This document shows, piece by piece, positions 23,501-35,700 of a stretch of 64,000 bases of DNA. The stretch comes from Amanita rubescens. Taxonomy: Eukaryota; Basidiomycota; Agaricomycetes; Agaricales; Amanitaceae. Made by a program: the position numbers and the translations under genes. Below the pieces are notes generated by a model, which worked only from the letters and a program-made list of their open reading frames with translations, did no database searches and was not told where the DNA came from. Position 1 is the stretch's first letter. Every line of letters begins with the position of its first letter. The stretch covers positions 372,001 to 436,000 of the forward strand of contig WION01000002.1 of the NCBI GenBank assembly GCA_015039365.1, read 5' to 3'.

Positions 23501-24052
23501 AAGATGGTTGCACTTTCCTCTACTGAAGCTGAATATGTGTGTATGTCTGATTGTTCACGTCAAATTGCTTGGATTGAATCATTAATGAAAGAGTTTTCAT
23601 TTGATATCAAAACAATTGATCTCTGTTGTGACAATCAAGGAGCTATGTTTCTTGCATCTAATCCAGCTCAAGAACATAGAAGTAAACATATAGATATACA
23701 CTATCATTACATTAGAGAATGTGTTGAAGATAATAAAGTTCGACTTACATACATTCCAACTAATGAACAAGTAGCAGATATCATGACAAAAAATTTATGT
23801 TATGATAAAATAGTTCAGTTCAGACAAAGAATGGGAATAATCTTTGATGATTCTCAAATATTCTTAAAAAGACATCAAAATAATATGTCACAAGTTGATA
23901 AAAAATGGCTTGAAGAATTCCGCCAATCCAAGGCAGATGATCACCATGACAGAATGCTTCAACACATTCGTGATGTTGATGCTACCAGCTATTTTCAAGA
24001 ACTTGTACAATATTATGAAAAAGAATTAAAAAGATTTAAGAAGCAGCATTAG
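17522..24052 (+). mobile_element. Ty1/copia polyprotein (element 1), nearly full length but broken
   Basis: Once the MITE at 18854-19664 and one target duplication are removed, the reading frame is continuous. Gag is UBN2-like (TFNGTNWHTFE, then FWAKLKKQFG). The protease has DSSASDH where DSGASxH is usual. Integrase has H..H (HQRLGHPS), C..C (CKGC) and the core D,D,E (VHTDL, SDRGGEF, NGRAERIN). RT has VKTAFLYGD and YVDDI. RNase H has DADWAADK and SSTEAEY. In-frame TGA stops occur at 18413 and 22577 only. The second lies in FSPVA.YETIR, where an arginine is standard. The frame ends at TAG 24050, followed by the purine tract GTGAAGGGG. No methionine start is seen, since the first in-frame codons follow a possible splice acceptor. 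Confidence 0.9.
18854..19664. mobile_element. 811-bp hAT foldback MITE inserted in copia element 1
   Basis: The ends are TAGTGATGGGAGGTTAAG and the inverse of TAGTGTTGTGAGGTTAGG. The target duplication is an exact 8-bp ATGTTAAT (18846-18853, 19665-19672). The two halves are long imperfect inverted repeats of each other, about 400 bp each (for example TTCATGTAATTTGG.CCAGTGGTTCATGAGATATGAAG appears in both orientations). ACCGGTTATGACCGG arrays lie inside each end. Excision in silico restores the copia frame. A near-identical copy is at 30995-31805. Confidence 0.93.
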
Positions 24053-24081
24053 GTTAAGTACCTATGTACTTAGTGAAGGGG

Positions 24082-24600
24082 TGTGATGAAAATATATAAA
24101 ACCATATATTATAATAATAATATATTGTAGATATTTTCTTATCTTATCTTATCTATCTCCTTTAGTATAGATTAAGTAGATATAAATACGCTTGCGTCAT
24201 AGTTACTAGATATGATTCCTTATGAATCATATATCGTCATTCTACAGCAATCTGTCAAGAATGAACTCTATAATATCTGTCATACAGCAATATGTCAGAT
24301 ATGACAGAACCCTATAATTTCTGTCAATCATTATGACTAGGAATAGATCATATGATATGTTATGACTCACATATTGTCATATGATGAGTAAATATGACAA
24401 TAGCTGTGTAATACAATACACACCTTATCATCCAATAGGATAAGGTCCGTAGATAGCATAGTTTACACTTATTTGTATCTCAGACAATATATAAGGAGGG
24501 AGAAATCGTCATTCCCTCCTAACTTCTTACCCTCATCTTTACATCTTATAGTTGAGCCTCAGCTCCTATAAAGTCCTTCAAACCAACCTCCTACCTTCAC
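24082..24600 (+). repeat. 3' LTR of copia element 1 (right border uncertain)
   Basis: It starts TGTGATGAAAATATATAAAA directly after the purine tract. It is AT-rich with several ATATGAC/GTCATAT palindromes and a TATATAAGG box near 24490. The right border could not be fixed because no partner LTR is in the window. Confidence 0.55.
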
Positions 24601-24976
24601 AGTAAGTCAGTTCCTTACTCAGTATCATGTACGCTGCGCTGCTGCATTGGACTCCATGATGAGGAGAATTCCAACTTCATCAGCAACATGTGAGGATGAT
24701 GGTTGATGTTCATCAGCAGGTGTGGTAGGGTTGGCAGGGAAGGGCCTCATTAGCTGCTGAAACAGCATTCAAATGGTCTTCGTGACCAACAACTGTGCTG
24801 TTGTAAATGGTTGATGTTGATGAATAAGCAGTTCCTGGAACCCCCAGCATTGTGAATAGGGCAGTCATTGCCAAAGTGAGGGCTGCAGGCACCAACAGGA
24901 GGCCCAAGTTGGTCTTCCTCACCATCCAGTTCAGCATTTACCTCACTAAGCATGATAGAGGTGGCAGTGGAGGTGG
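24601..24976. other. No recognised gene
   Basis: Overlapping short minus-strand ORFs exist here but have no recognisable domain. This may be the remainder of another repeat. Confidence 0.4.
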
Positions 24977-25353
24977 TGTTGAATATTGAGTGATTAAACA
25001 TCAAATATCGCTCAAATCCTTTATATTTGGTGTTACTATACTATATTCTTTATTTTGTGTATAATGAGTTAGTTTATAGGTGTAGCGGTTGTGTCTGTGG
25101 ACAAAACACGATATAGTGGACACCTAAACTCATGCCTGATGGGATAGGTAGTAAATAGAACCAAACAGGCCAGGTTTCCTTACATGTAGGGAACTACAGT
25201 ACCTACACTTGGATATAGACTTGATATAACTGCTATCAACTATTATAGACCGCATTCACGAACGTCTAAAGCATGTATTAAGTCTATCAGAGGGCTAGAC
25301 AACTACTACAACATTTGTAGTCAGTTGCAACAACACTTGGCGCATTTTTAACA
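24977..25353 (+). repeat. Solo LTR of the copia-2 family
   Basis: It runs from TGTTGAATATTGAGTG to CGCATTTTTAACA, full length compared with the 5' LTR at 45857. The flanks are GGTGG and TGTGG, a 5-bp duplication with one mismatch. Confidence 0.85.
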
Positions 25354-25563
25354 TGTGGAAGCAGGGTCAAAGGCATAGCTGCCACACGGTTGAGTACCAG
25401 GTATGAAGCTTGCCATTTTACGGTAGTAGGGCCATCCCTTGAGAGCATATGGTTTGGCAGGAGCATTCCGGTTAGGATTGATCAATAACTTTAACACGTC
25501 GTGAATATGACAACTTTGCTCACCTCAGGCATCTTGATCCACTCATCAAACACCACCTTCTCT

Positions 25564-25622
25564 TAACACTAAATATAAAGGATTTGAGCGATATCTGATG
25601 TTTAATCACTCAATATTCAACA
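25564..25622 (-). repeat. 59-bp end fragment of a copia-2 LTR
   Basis: It matches the first 59 bp of the LTR in reverse orientation (ending CAATATTCAACA on the plus strand). Confidence 0.75.
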
Positions 25623-25917
25623 TATAACTGGGTCTATTTGTTCAATGTCTGCCCAAACAACAGCCCTGACTCATGAATCTCATGTGGTCCCATATTATGT
25701 ATGCACCAAGGAGACTGGAATTTAACATATATAAACAAAAGGTTTGGGCAGCTAAGCTGTCATGCCTTGATGTTCTTTTCATTGGGTTTGTGAAAGCTCC
25801 ATAAAACTAGTGGTCCTGTCTAATGTGGTATTACAAATGTTGTTGATTCTGTGGTCATTTAATCAGGGCTGGCCAGGGGCAAGATTGGTCTATATATTAG
25901 ACCTGTAACCAGTAATT

Positions 25918-26172
25918 ATAATTGTTTGTTTGGCTCAATGGATGTTATGCTTGTTTGTTTTTGCCTGGCTCAGGGTTCAAACCCAGGCAGGCTCAATCTT
26001 TTTATGCCCTAGGCATTATAACTGCAATATATCTTTGGGAGAATTTGGCATTTAATTTGCATCTACAAGAATATAGCTCACCCAGCCTCACATAAAAAAA
26101 GTGCTTGAGGCTGGAATTGAACCCTCAACTGAACAAAAACAATGGACAGTTTAACCACTTAACCACAAGGGA
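25918..26172. repeat. Two convergent tRNA-like (SINE-type) promoter modules
   Basis: On the plus strand, TGGCTCAATGG (25931) and GGTTCAAACC (25974) have the form and spacing of tRNA A and B boxes. On the minus strand, TGGTTAAGTGG (26165-26155) and GGTTCAATTCC (26123-26113) do the same. No full cloverleaf or anticodon arm is convincing, so these look like tRNA-derived SINE heads and not tRNA genes. Similar modules lie at 44695-44744 and 51230-51279. Confidence 0.5.
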
Positions 26173-27639
26173 ACCTAAAATAATGTTTTGTAGCAATTTT
26201 GCCCCATGGGCCCAATTGGGGACTGAGCAATAATGACATGGATATGACATGATTAACTTGAGTATGCCTTGACAAGACAAGCAGAGAATAAACAATGGTA
26301 ATAAAAATGTCAAAATTTTCACATTGTGCTGAGTGCTTCATTTGTATATGTTGACACTCCCAAAGTCTGTCTCAACATAGTCCAAGTCAGTGAATATCTT
26401 CCACTTTTCAAAGCTTGAATAAAGTAGTATGTGTGGAGGATGAAGTGGAAAAGAAGGTATGCAGCTTGAAATAGTTGATGATAACACCTCATTTGCTGCC
26501 ATCACATGTAATAGAAAATGTCAACTGTATGTAGGTAGAAGCAGATCCACACCATTGTTGAGACCAAAAAGATCAAAGAATGTTATAGAGTCACATGAAA
26601 CAATAGTTCAGCTTGCTCTTATGTATATTCCCCAAGTTTTGTGTAACAGGCACTTTATCATGGCCCTTGCTCCCTTCTGGTGAAGAGCTGATCTTGGGGT
26701 ACTACTGTGACTGAATTGGTCTAGTCAGAATGGTGGACCCCATAAACATACACAATGTAAGCCCTATATTTTCAACCATTGAAACTCCTCTTCATTGCTG
26801 TGACAGAAACCCAATTTATTTTTGAAGACTCTCACAGCTTTCTCTATGTTACTGGCTCACAAACTAGAATGGGATCCTACACTAAAACTATATGAGGAAA
26901 AGGGGGTCAAGGCCATCCCATCCTATATGATTCATTCTGTCACTTATTAATTACCAGCCTATAGTTGGTCCATTTCTGAAAAAAATGGAGATATCTCCAT
27001 ATGAAGATTTTATTACTGTCATCAGACCTTTGGTCATCCTGTATATTCACAGAGGATATGTGGTCATGCATCTATTGATTGTATGGGAAGTCATGAAGAA
27101 GAGTGATTTTGAGAGAAACCCTGGCAGTAACTTGGGCCAACTTCCCATAAGTGTTGCAACTTGGTTTTCCATGCTGAAGTAATTACCAAGGCCTACCTAC
27201 ATACTTCATGAAGCAGGCTTGGCAACCTGTAGTAGATGAAGGAGCAGTAGCTATGCTAATATGATGGAATATTCAAGAGCTGCTGACATGTACAAAGACT
27301 GCATCAAGTCTTATGAGATGGTGAAGGATCACTACAAAGTTCTCTCTACCCAGTCTTTCTGGTGTGGCCTCATTCTTCAAATGCTTGAAGAATATGCTGG
27401 CCAGAGGACAGATCTAAACACCATCATCCAGTGCAAAGATGAGGTGTCTTACTTGTATAGACAAATGCTGGAAGTTGACAATAGTATATTTCATGTTGAC
27501 AAGGGTAAAACTGGCCTTCATCCATGAGGACTTGTCCTTATTTTGATGAAGAGACATGGCTATCTGCTGTGGTGATTTGAGACTTACTTGGAGGTGCTGA
27601 CATTTGTGTCTCTTCTGTAATGCCCATTATGCACTCAAC
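26173..27639. other. Repeat-derived stretch without a recognised gene
   Basis: About 26175-26310 is shared with 51285-51440 (for example CAGAGAATAAACAATGG in both), so at least this part is a dispersed repeat. The rest has only short ORFs without motifs. One 88-residue plus-strand ORF (27261-27527) has no recognisable domain. Confidence 0.45.
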
Positions 27640-28360
27640 TTGTCTTCTGACATTTGAATATCAAGAGGCTTGTTTTTGGTGCTACTCTCAACCACTTTTG
27701 AAAGCCTGCTAATCCAGTCACCCAAATTATCTCTGTATTTGATTGATTTCTTTCAAATGGCCATTTGTTCTAGCAGGCAAATGTGCTTTGACCACTGTTC
27801 AGCACTGTGAGATAGATTCAACGAAATGGATCAGAAACACATTGCTCCTCAGAGGACTGTTCAATTGGTATAAGCTTCCACAAATGTGACCAGGTCCTCT
27901 TTGTTGGTCAGACCCATAACATACTACATCTTGTAATCATGGATGGTATGCAAGCTGACAGGACCACTGACATCCATACATGTGCATTATATTGTGGTGA
28001 ATTGGATCCTTCTTAGGTCCTTCTCAGGAATATACACCTTGAATACAATGGCATACCATCTCAAGCCTGTGATGCAAGCACACCAATGTCATAGAACACT
28101 GTAATCGCTCAATTACAGCTAGTATACTTTTGCTGTTTGCCAGGGGAATTGTTGTCTCATGCCAGCACATGAGTACCATTAGACCATTGATATCGCAATG
28201 CTTGGATGCTGCTATCTCCTGGTCTCCTTTCACAGGCAGTAGGAATGAATCCCTGCATGCATCCACTGCTTCATGTGGTACCTTTGCTTTGCATTTCTTC
28301 ACTTTTCCCTTTCATGTTGCCTCAAATGTGTTCTCTGGTGCTGTTAACAACATCCTTTGA
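27640..28360 (-). pseudogene. KDZ-family transposase relic
   Basis: The minus-strand frame at 28302-28024 carries a run of KDZ (Kyakuja-Dileera-Zisupton) transposase features: a V.ACRDSF block, an acidic spacer, GLMVLMCWHE (usually GLMALLCRHD), then an aliphatic helix and C..H-rich residues. Below it, out-of-frame pieces match the next conserved block (RRIQF.., CQWSCQLAYHP). Several stops and frameshifts are present. Fungal KDZ transposases are usually above 800 residues, so this is a small internal remnant. No terminal repeats were found. Confidence 0.65.
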
Positions 28361-28376
28361 CAAGAAGTAGATAGGT

Positions 28377-28900
28377 TCAGCAAGTTGGCAGTTCTTCTGT
28401 CTGGCCTTTGTGATATGATGGTGGTGGAAATTTCCATCTATTGCCACATGGATGTCTCCTCCTCTGTATTGAAGATACCTGGGTAAGCATGATAGAACCT
28501 TCAGGCTGAATCACATACTCAATAAAGATAGAGTCAAAATTGTCACTTGGCAGTAAATCAGTGATGAAGTCCATTGTAATTTGCTGAAAAGGTTGGTGTA
28601 CATGAGCCACCTATAGTACTGTCTGTAATCATAACAAACCTGAGTGGAATTTGTGTGGAATGGTATTTATATATGTATGTCCAGTGACTGCTATTTTTGT
28701 GATCATTTCAGTAGGTTTGTCTGTTTGGCATTGTTTGCACTTCCAATAAAATTTGAAAAAAATGTTTTAAAAAAAATGCCACCTACAATATCAGTCAGCT
28801 AATTAGCTGGGGACACTGGCCAAGTGTCCCTGGTTAGCAAGTGTTTGTGCATTTGCACCATAATCATTGTGCCATCCACTCCCTGATTTCTTATCCCAAG
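28377..28900 (-). pseudogene. Ty3/gypsy integrase relic
   Basis: PFQQITMDFITDLLPSDNFDSI is the start of a gypsy integrase core, with the first catalytic Asp in MDFITDL. Upstream on the same strand, in another frame, lies KCKQCQ, matching the C..C of the integrase zinc finger. The rest is decayed. Confidence 0.65.
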
Positions 28901-28928
28901 TGGAACATGCCTTGTAAATACTGACGAG

Positions 28929-29418
28929 CTACAATAGATAAGCCATCAGCCACAGTACGATTGAAAAGAAATCTATGTACTTGGCTCCACTTGTAGTGAC
29001 ACTGACTGGCTGTTCACGTCTTGATAGTGGTGGAAGGCTGCCAGAATTCAGTTGTCTTGAGATTTGTTCCCCTTGCAGTTGTAAGCATGCAGTGTTTCTC
29101 AACGTGGTCCAGGAGCAGTAAGATCTCATCATGTGACCAGTACTGGTTGGTTCTCTGCTCAGTGGTCCCAACAGATGGAGGAGTGGTGTTGCTGGTGGCA
29201 GAAGCTGTACTGGCAGTGCTTGTGCCTGTCATGCTCTCAGCCTCCATATCTGAATTGTGATAATTGTTGTCAATGGGTTCCACTAGCCTGTCTGGATTAT
29301 TGATGGCAGTAGAAATAACCTGAAGGGTTGTTAATGTGTAGGCAATGGAAGCAAGGGAGATAATTTCACGGAATTGCTGAACCAGAAGGTGAGGGTCCAT
29401 GAGGTGACAGCGTGGCAC
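28929..29418 (-). pseudogene. Myb/SANT-like domain protein fragment
   Basis: The minus frame starting at 29418 has a Ser/Thr-rich linker and then YWSHDEILLLLDHVEKH, followed by NLKTTEFWQ. That is the helix-turn pattern of the Myb/SANT-like domains often met in transposon-linked fungal proteins. In the next frame, HYKWSQ resembles the following NKW helix. It ends without any further domain. Confidence 0.45.
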
Positions 29419-29479
29419 GTTGAATAGAGTTTGGACACCAATTAGAGTTCACTGGGTTGATGTCTATTCAAACAGAAAC

Positions 29480-30005
29480 TGTTATGATCACGTCAATCTC
29501 CACCTACAATGTGTCCACGCTATGAGCGCTTGACAAAGTAGACTAAGTCCAACGGACAAGTCAAACAATAGGTGAACGAACAAGCTAACTAATAAGATGA
29601 CTAGAAGAAGTCTTATACTTGAGAGCGATAATGAATGGAGTGTGTACGACGTTCTTTAGGCAAGATGAGATGATATTGATGAGAACAAACTAGACAGTTA
29701 AGTCGAACTTAAGGTTTGACGCTACAGTACATTGGTCTTATATACATGTACAGAAACACAGCCATATCGTAAGTAGAATAAGGGCGGTAACAAGTATAGG
29801 TGGAACAGGGGGCATAAGGGATGGTACGCGTATGGACAAGGAGTTGGGCATAGGGTAAATGGAATGGGGATCGATAAGGGAATGAGGTAGTCCGTATGTG
29901 GTGAACATAATGGGGATTGAGCAAGGGGTAGGCATATACGAAAAAGTAAGCATGTCCGACGTGTCATGTAATCATAATGTAGGAGTCCGTACCATGTTTG
30001 TAACA
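29480..30005 (+). repeat. Solo LTR, TGTTATGATC..GTTTGTAACA family
   Basis: The LTR is 526 bp, flanked by GAAAC and GAAAT (5-bp duplication with one difference). A 72-bp internally deleted relative sits at 41302-41373 in the opposite orientation. Confidence 0.7.
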
Positions 30006-30994
30006 GAAATGGCAGCCAGACCTTTCATATATAGCAAGTACAAATAGTTTGATTCACAATTTCTTATTCTGGAAGGACAGCTGAACAGCCTCTAATGGAT
30101 AACTCCCATCCTTGTATTCAGAGATCCTCAAGGGATCTCCCATCTTGATGAAGGTCTTGATGTGCATGTACAAGGGCTATGTAGTAGCCCCATTACATCC
30201 TCCCCCACAAGATTGCATTGCAATCTTAAGAATGAAGACATAAATGCAAATTATTTGAAAAATGTGTCTTGAAGTCTTGGTGAGGTGCTAAACACTCATC
30301 ACATCCTCCCCCACTTGCCATGAGTCATGGGGCAATGTATAAGTGTATATGGGAGAGGTTTGCATATGCAAACTTGCTTGGGAGATATTGTAAAGGGGAG
30401 AGAACAATGATTTCACCAAAGTAAAAATCAGATTTCTCTCTGAGAAGGTGGGGGATAACGGATAGAGTCTATCCCCAATGAAAGCAAACATCTGTGATGC
30501 TGTTCACTTGGAGGTTGGGCCTGTAGAGCATTCAACATGTGGGCGTGTAAAAATTCGGCATACCTTCTGAGTATGGAAGGTAGTCACATGAATGTGACAG
30601 CAGGCTGAGGCGGAATGAGTTGTGCTCAGGCTGAGGAGGGTCCCAATGACTTGAATAGGATGCCTATGATGAGGGCATTGCCTGTGTGAAGTTTGAAGTT
30701 GAGCGGTTGAGATAGGGACACTCCAGAGGCTTTCGACATAGAAAGGTCAGCACCAGTTGAAGGGAAGTGGCCCAGATCTGGTGGTCATGTGACATGCACA
30801 AGATATGCGTCAAGTCCATTTATCACCAGGGGCTCTAGCAATAATCCAAGGTGGAAGGGAGCTCCAAGCCCAGGAGCTCGCCGAGAATCCAGATATGGCT
30901 TCAAGAGCCATGTACTATCTGGCAGGGATCAAGAAGACAGAGGAAGGGAGAGGAGACAGCCATGAGGGGTTGAGGGGTTGAGGTGTGTCTCTTT
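30006..30994 (-). other. Non-coding LTR-element remnant
   Basis: On the minus strand two polypurine tracts of the form GTGGGGGAGGA precede TGTGATGAG (about 30303) and TGTAATGGGG (about 30198). This is the arrangement found at the start of a 3' LTR. No coding motif is visible in the rest. Confidence 0.4.
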
Positions 30995-31805
30995 TAGTGA
31001 TGGGAGGTTAAGTTATGTAACCGCAATTAACTGTAACTTAACTGAACCTAACTGCTCGACCAGTTAATTATCAGTTAAGGTTAGGCCCTTTCCCTAACCT
31101 TAACCGGACCGGTTATGACCGGTTATGACCGGTTAAATTGTGCGACCTTGTAGAGCTGGTCCTTAGCATCATTTTGAGCCCTTATTCATGTAATTTGGCC
31201 CAGTGGTTCATGAGATATGAAGTATTTTGTGAAGGGATGTCAAAATTATTGTGTTTCTCATTAGCAATGTGGTCCATGACATGCAAAAAGCAATATACAA
31301 TTAGTTTCTCATGTTCAATCTGCTAGCTATTTCCCTCACCACACTCAGAAACATAGTTCTCTGGGATGCTGATGGGGAGCAAAGTTTTGCATGGCTGTTG
31401 TGAGGCTCTAATTTGTATGCAATTTTCATTATGTTTATCATTCTGTATTGGACAATATACTTCTGACTTAGGCTGTTGGCATTTGGGACTTGTTTCTGAC
31501 TTATATTGATCAGTTATGAGCATCATAGACAACATTGCTAATGGGAAACCAATCATCTTGACATCACTCACAAAACACTTCATATCTCATGAACCACTGG
31601 TCCAAATTACATGAATAGGGGCTCAAAATGATGCTAATAACCTGCTCTACCAGATTACATAATTTTAATCGGTTATAACTGGTTATAACCGGTCATAACC
31701 GGTCCAGTTAAGGTTAAGGAAATTCTGGGTCATCAGTTAATTGATCAGTTACAGTTAATCAATTTTGGGGCAATTAACCAGACTTAACCTAACCTCACAA
31801 CACTA
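30995..31805. mobile_element. 811-bp hAT foldback MITE, second copy
   Basis: It is the same length as the copy at 18854-19664 and differs by only a few substitutions. The 8-bp duplication GTCTCTTT flanks it exactly (30987-30994, 31806-31813). High identity between the copies points to recent activity. Confidence 0.93.
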
Positions 31806-31945
31806 GTCTCTTTGGCTCTTTTCATCTCTTCCTTTCTTGTTGACTTGACCGTTAGGACAGAAGATAACAGATATTCAATGTTTATTGATGATTGATCTCC
31901 AGGGATAGGGAATGGGATGCAGGGACCAGATACACATGGTCCCAG

Positions 31946-32277
31946 TGTAACGTGTCCTGGAACAGATACTGGAACATCTCCGAAACATCACCGCAACCTC
32001 TGCTTGGATCCACGACCTCAGAGGTCTCGCACCGAGCTCTGAGACTCAGAACCGAATGCTTCGGATCGAATACACATGTAGTACACGAGGCATGTAGTAT
32101 ATTATGTTGTAGTTAGTTCATTTTATATATCTTCTTCTCCCCCGCACTTCGCATCTACAGTCTGAGAGCCAACAAGTGCGACTGAGCTCAGACAAGCACC
32201 TTTCGGTGCTGCTGAACTCACCGGCCGCATCGCATCTCGGAGGCTGCACCCAAGTCAGCCTCTCTTGCGTTGTTTCA
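31946..32277 (+). repeat. LTR of the TGTAAC family
   Basis: It starts TGTAACGTGTCC, shares the block GTAGTACACGAGGCATGT and the CACCTTTCGGTGCTGCTGAACTC hairpin with 13699-14015, and ends GTTGTTTCA. CCAG lies on both sides, which may be a 4-bp duplication, but the same bases also follow the LTR at 14273. Confidence 0.65.
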
Positions 32278-32525
32278 CCAGGATAATAGATGGGTTTCTC
32301 CCCCACACAACGTGCTTGGGGAGAATGGAGTATATCACTAGACACCAGGTAAGTGTCTAATATTGTTCCTGTTGCACCTGTAGCTCAGTTTTTGCAAATC
32401 TGAGACCAAATGGTTTCAGTCCAGGCCATTTGGCCTCAAAGCAAAAGACCAGTCGCAAACCGGTTGCAACTGGTCTTTTTCAGCAACCGTTGAGAGGGTT
32501 GGAGGGGTGGATTTGTTGGTGGGGA
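32278..32525. other. hAT-like debris
   Basis: It contains AGACCAGTCGCAAACCGGTTGCAACTGGTCT, part of a dispersed motif array of the hAT type. No gene is seen. Confidence 0.4.
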
Positions 32526-32774
32526 CTTGGTGTTACAAACATACGTCATAGCCTATCTTTTCTTTATCTTATCATCTATGTCATCCCTCCTACATCTTTT
32601 TTTTTTTTTTTTTTAATTATAAAGGTGATTTCATTTGAGCAAGAAGTAACTTAATACAGGTAGGCATTGTGACACAAGTCACATAGTGGGGTAATGCGCA
32701 TTTACACGCATGTTAATGTGTTTAGCAGTATTTTTCTAGATAGAAAAGAGGGAAACGAATAGAGGAGAAGCAAA

Positions 32775-35700
32775 TCATGGTACATCGAGAGGAAGATCGG
32801 TAAAAGAAAATATAGTAGGATTTTCTTTGATGATTTTAGTAAGTGATTCATTGTTTTTTGGATCGTTAGTCCATTCGCGTAAAGAAGGAAAAGAAAAGTG
32901 ATACCTGCATCGTGTTAGGATGTGTTCGCGTGATTGGTAAGTTCCAGGTTGGCACGTTGGGCAATCTGTCGATTTATCCGGGAACATTCGTTGGTTGTGC
33001 TCTCCTGTTGGTGCGTGATTGGTCATCGCATATGTAAGTCTCGTCATCCTCTCTTTATCATCATCCGCCATTTCAAAGAAGAATCTCTTTCTCTTTGTCG
33101 ACGAGCCTAGCATGGGTAGGTAGCGCTTTCGGTTGTATCTGACAGTGAGCCATTGTCTGCCTCTGTAAGCCTGAGAGCTGGCTCTAATTCTCCAAAGGTT
33201 ATTCATGCGGTGCCTTTGTTCGTCGGTGAAGTGTTGTTTTAGTATCAGAGGTCCTGTCATCGCTGGGGGCGTGCGAGAGGCAAGTGAGTCTGCTTTTTCA
33301 TTGCCTTCAATGCCTGAATGTGATGGGCAGTGTGCGAAGTGGAGGGACCTGAATGGTGCTGTCTGCGAAGAGGTCCAGGAGTAGGAGATTTATTCTGACG
33401 GACTCCATCTGATTGGTGTGTGCATCCATGTTTAGCGCACCTTGAATGACGCTTTTGTTGTCAATGATAAACCAGAGGTCGGGTCTGATTCGCTCTTTAT
33501 TTGCAGCCGCCCATGCAACCGCCATCCCTAGAGCCACTATTTCTGCATCATAAGAGGAGCCTGCTGGGCAGTCAGCTGTGTCTGCAGTCTCGAATAATCC
33601 ATGATCAGACAGGACGAAGGCAGCTCGTCCTCGTCTTTTGTCTTTCCAGTAGCCGCCATCAGTGTAGATGACGGTGGCGTCATCATCGTTCTCCACCTTT
33701 CTGAGCCACGCCCAATACTCTCTCATCCACCCGCCAAACTCTTCGCTATCCTTCTTTGGAGCATCCAACTTTGTGTGCTCGATGCTTTTTCCATACACAT
33801 CTTCGACCCTGTGTCCCGGTCTGTTGACGGGATGATAGGTGTCGAATTGTTCTTTAATTTGTCCCCTAAAAGCTCTGAGCCTAGTGTTAGGGTTGTCGCT
33901 CGGGAGGTGACGCGGGCGTCTTTTGGGTCTTATCCTCCTAGATGAGGGTTTAACTAGATCTGATGACCAGGCGATTTTAAGTAGATGGTTGTCCGGGAGT
34001 GTGTGAATCCTGGCGGCGTATCCGTAAATGCATAGATTGCACCATACATCCAGGGGGGGGATGTGAGCGATCATTTCCAAAGCGCCTGACGGGGAGCCTC
34101 TAAAAGCGCCCGTTATCCATCTCAGAGCAAAGTTGTGGACCCTCCTCATCTCCATCAGCTGTTTCTTTACTCCTCTGCCATCCTCCGCATACCAAAGCGC
34201 AAGACCATATGTGAGAACCGGGAGAGTGATCGCCTTGTAAGCCAACGTGCGGTTCCTGGGACTCAATCCTCGACGTGAATTTCCTAACATTCCGCAGGCT
34301 CTAATAGTACTGAAGGCTTTGTTAGTATAGTATTTGACGTGATGATGAAATTTAAGAAAAGGATCGAAAAAGAAACCCAAATATCTCCACACGCCGATCG
34401 GTTTGATCGTAAACTCCCTTCCACCAACTTCGTAAACCAGGTTGGGCTGTCGTTTGTGCTTAAAGGTTCTTGGTCCTTTGCTGAGGTCATATGCAGCGAA
34501 GTGCATGAGTTCCGTCTTGGTTTGCTCAATTTGTATGCCTATTTTTGCAAACACGTCTGTTAGCCGTTCGATAGCCGCTTTTAAGGTTAGCATATTGTGA
34601 TTCATTGTTGGGGACGACGCGCAAAGTGTGCCGTCATCGACGAAAAAGAGACAGTTAGTACTTAACTCAAGATTCCATTGGAAATGGGATCTGAGGACGA
34701 GAGAGATATACAGCGCGGAAAGGACCGGCGATAAGCAGTCACCCTGTGGGGTGCCCAGGTCCGCTTCGAAAATGTGGGAGGTTTGTTTTCCCCATTTGTA
34801 GGTGGTGGTCCTGTCTTTAAAGAAAGAGGCGATGAGATTAGTAATTTTGTGACAGAACCCCTGTTTTGTTAGTAGCGTGACCATTACATCATGATTGATT
34901 GAAGGGAAAAACTGCGCAATATCTACCGCCAGAACCGAAGTGAAGAGGCCTCTGTCTCTTGCTTCTGAAACCATGTCCATTAAAACCACCCCCACGTCCA
35001 CCGTCAAGTGTTTTTGAATGCCTCCGAACTGGCCAGGATGGAAGAGGTTATTTGCAATGCCGTCGAACTGGAGCCTTTTGGCGAGCATCTTTGTTAAGAG
35101 TTTTCCCATTACCTTGAGGAGGGCTATGGGCCTATATGCCTTAGGTACTGAGTAATCGTCCTTTTTTGGTTTGGGGATCACGACAGAGACTGCTTCCTTG
35201 AAGGATTTGGGCCAGTGGCTGGTGTTCAAAATGGCGTTGAAGATTTTTAGTAGAGCCGTATCGGCGCCGGGCGTTAGGAGGGCAAGCTTCAGGTGCCTCC
35301 AGGTGATGTGGTCGACGCCAGGGGCAGATTTGTTCTTCGTGGTAGAGAGTGCGTCCCATAGTTCCTTCATTGAGAGGTCAGGTGAGTCCCGTGGTTCGGC
35401 GTCATGGAGTCCGTTAATGTAAGTCCAGTCTATTGTGTTGGTCACGCTGGCTTTGTTGAACTGTCGGTGGAGTGATTCGAAGAGTTCGGCTTGACTGGTG
35501 ATCATGGAGCCGTCCGGCCGTTTGATCTGAGAGTAAGAAGGGGGAGGGCGTGGCCATATCCACTTGAGTGCCTCCCAGGGGCTATTGGTGGCGGACATGG
35601 TCTTGAGCTTTTGTTCAAAGAAGGCATTTCTGGCGTTTCTTGTTGTGGCTCTGTATTCTTTGAGGTTTGGGCGACTTCTCTCAGCCTCGTAGATTTCCTT

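Noticed and set aside
25931..25990. Functional tRNA gene
   Set aside because: A and B boxes are present, but no acceptor stem or anticodon arm could be folded, and the motif recurs in repeats.
27261..27527. 88-residue ORF as a host gene
   Set aside because: It has no domain, splice context or neighbour support and lies among decayed transposons.
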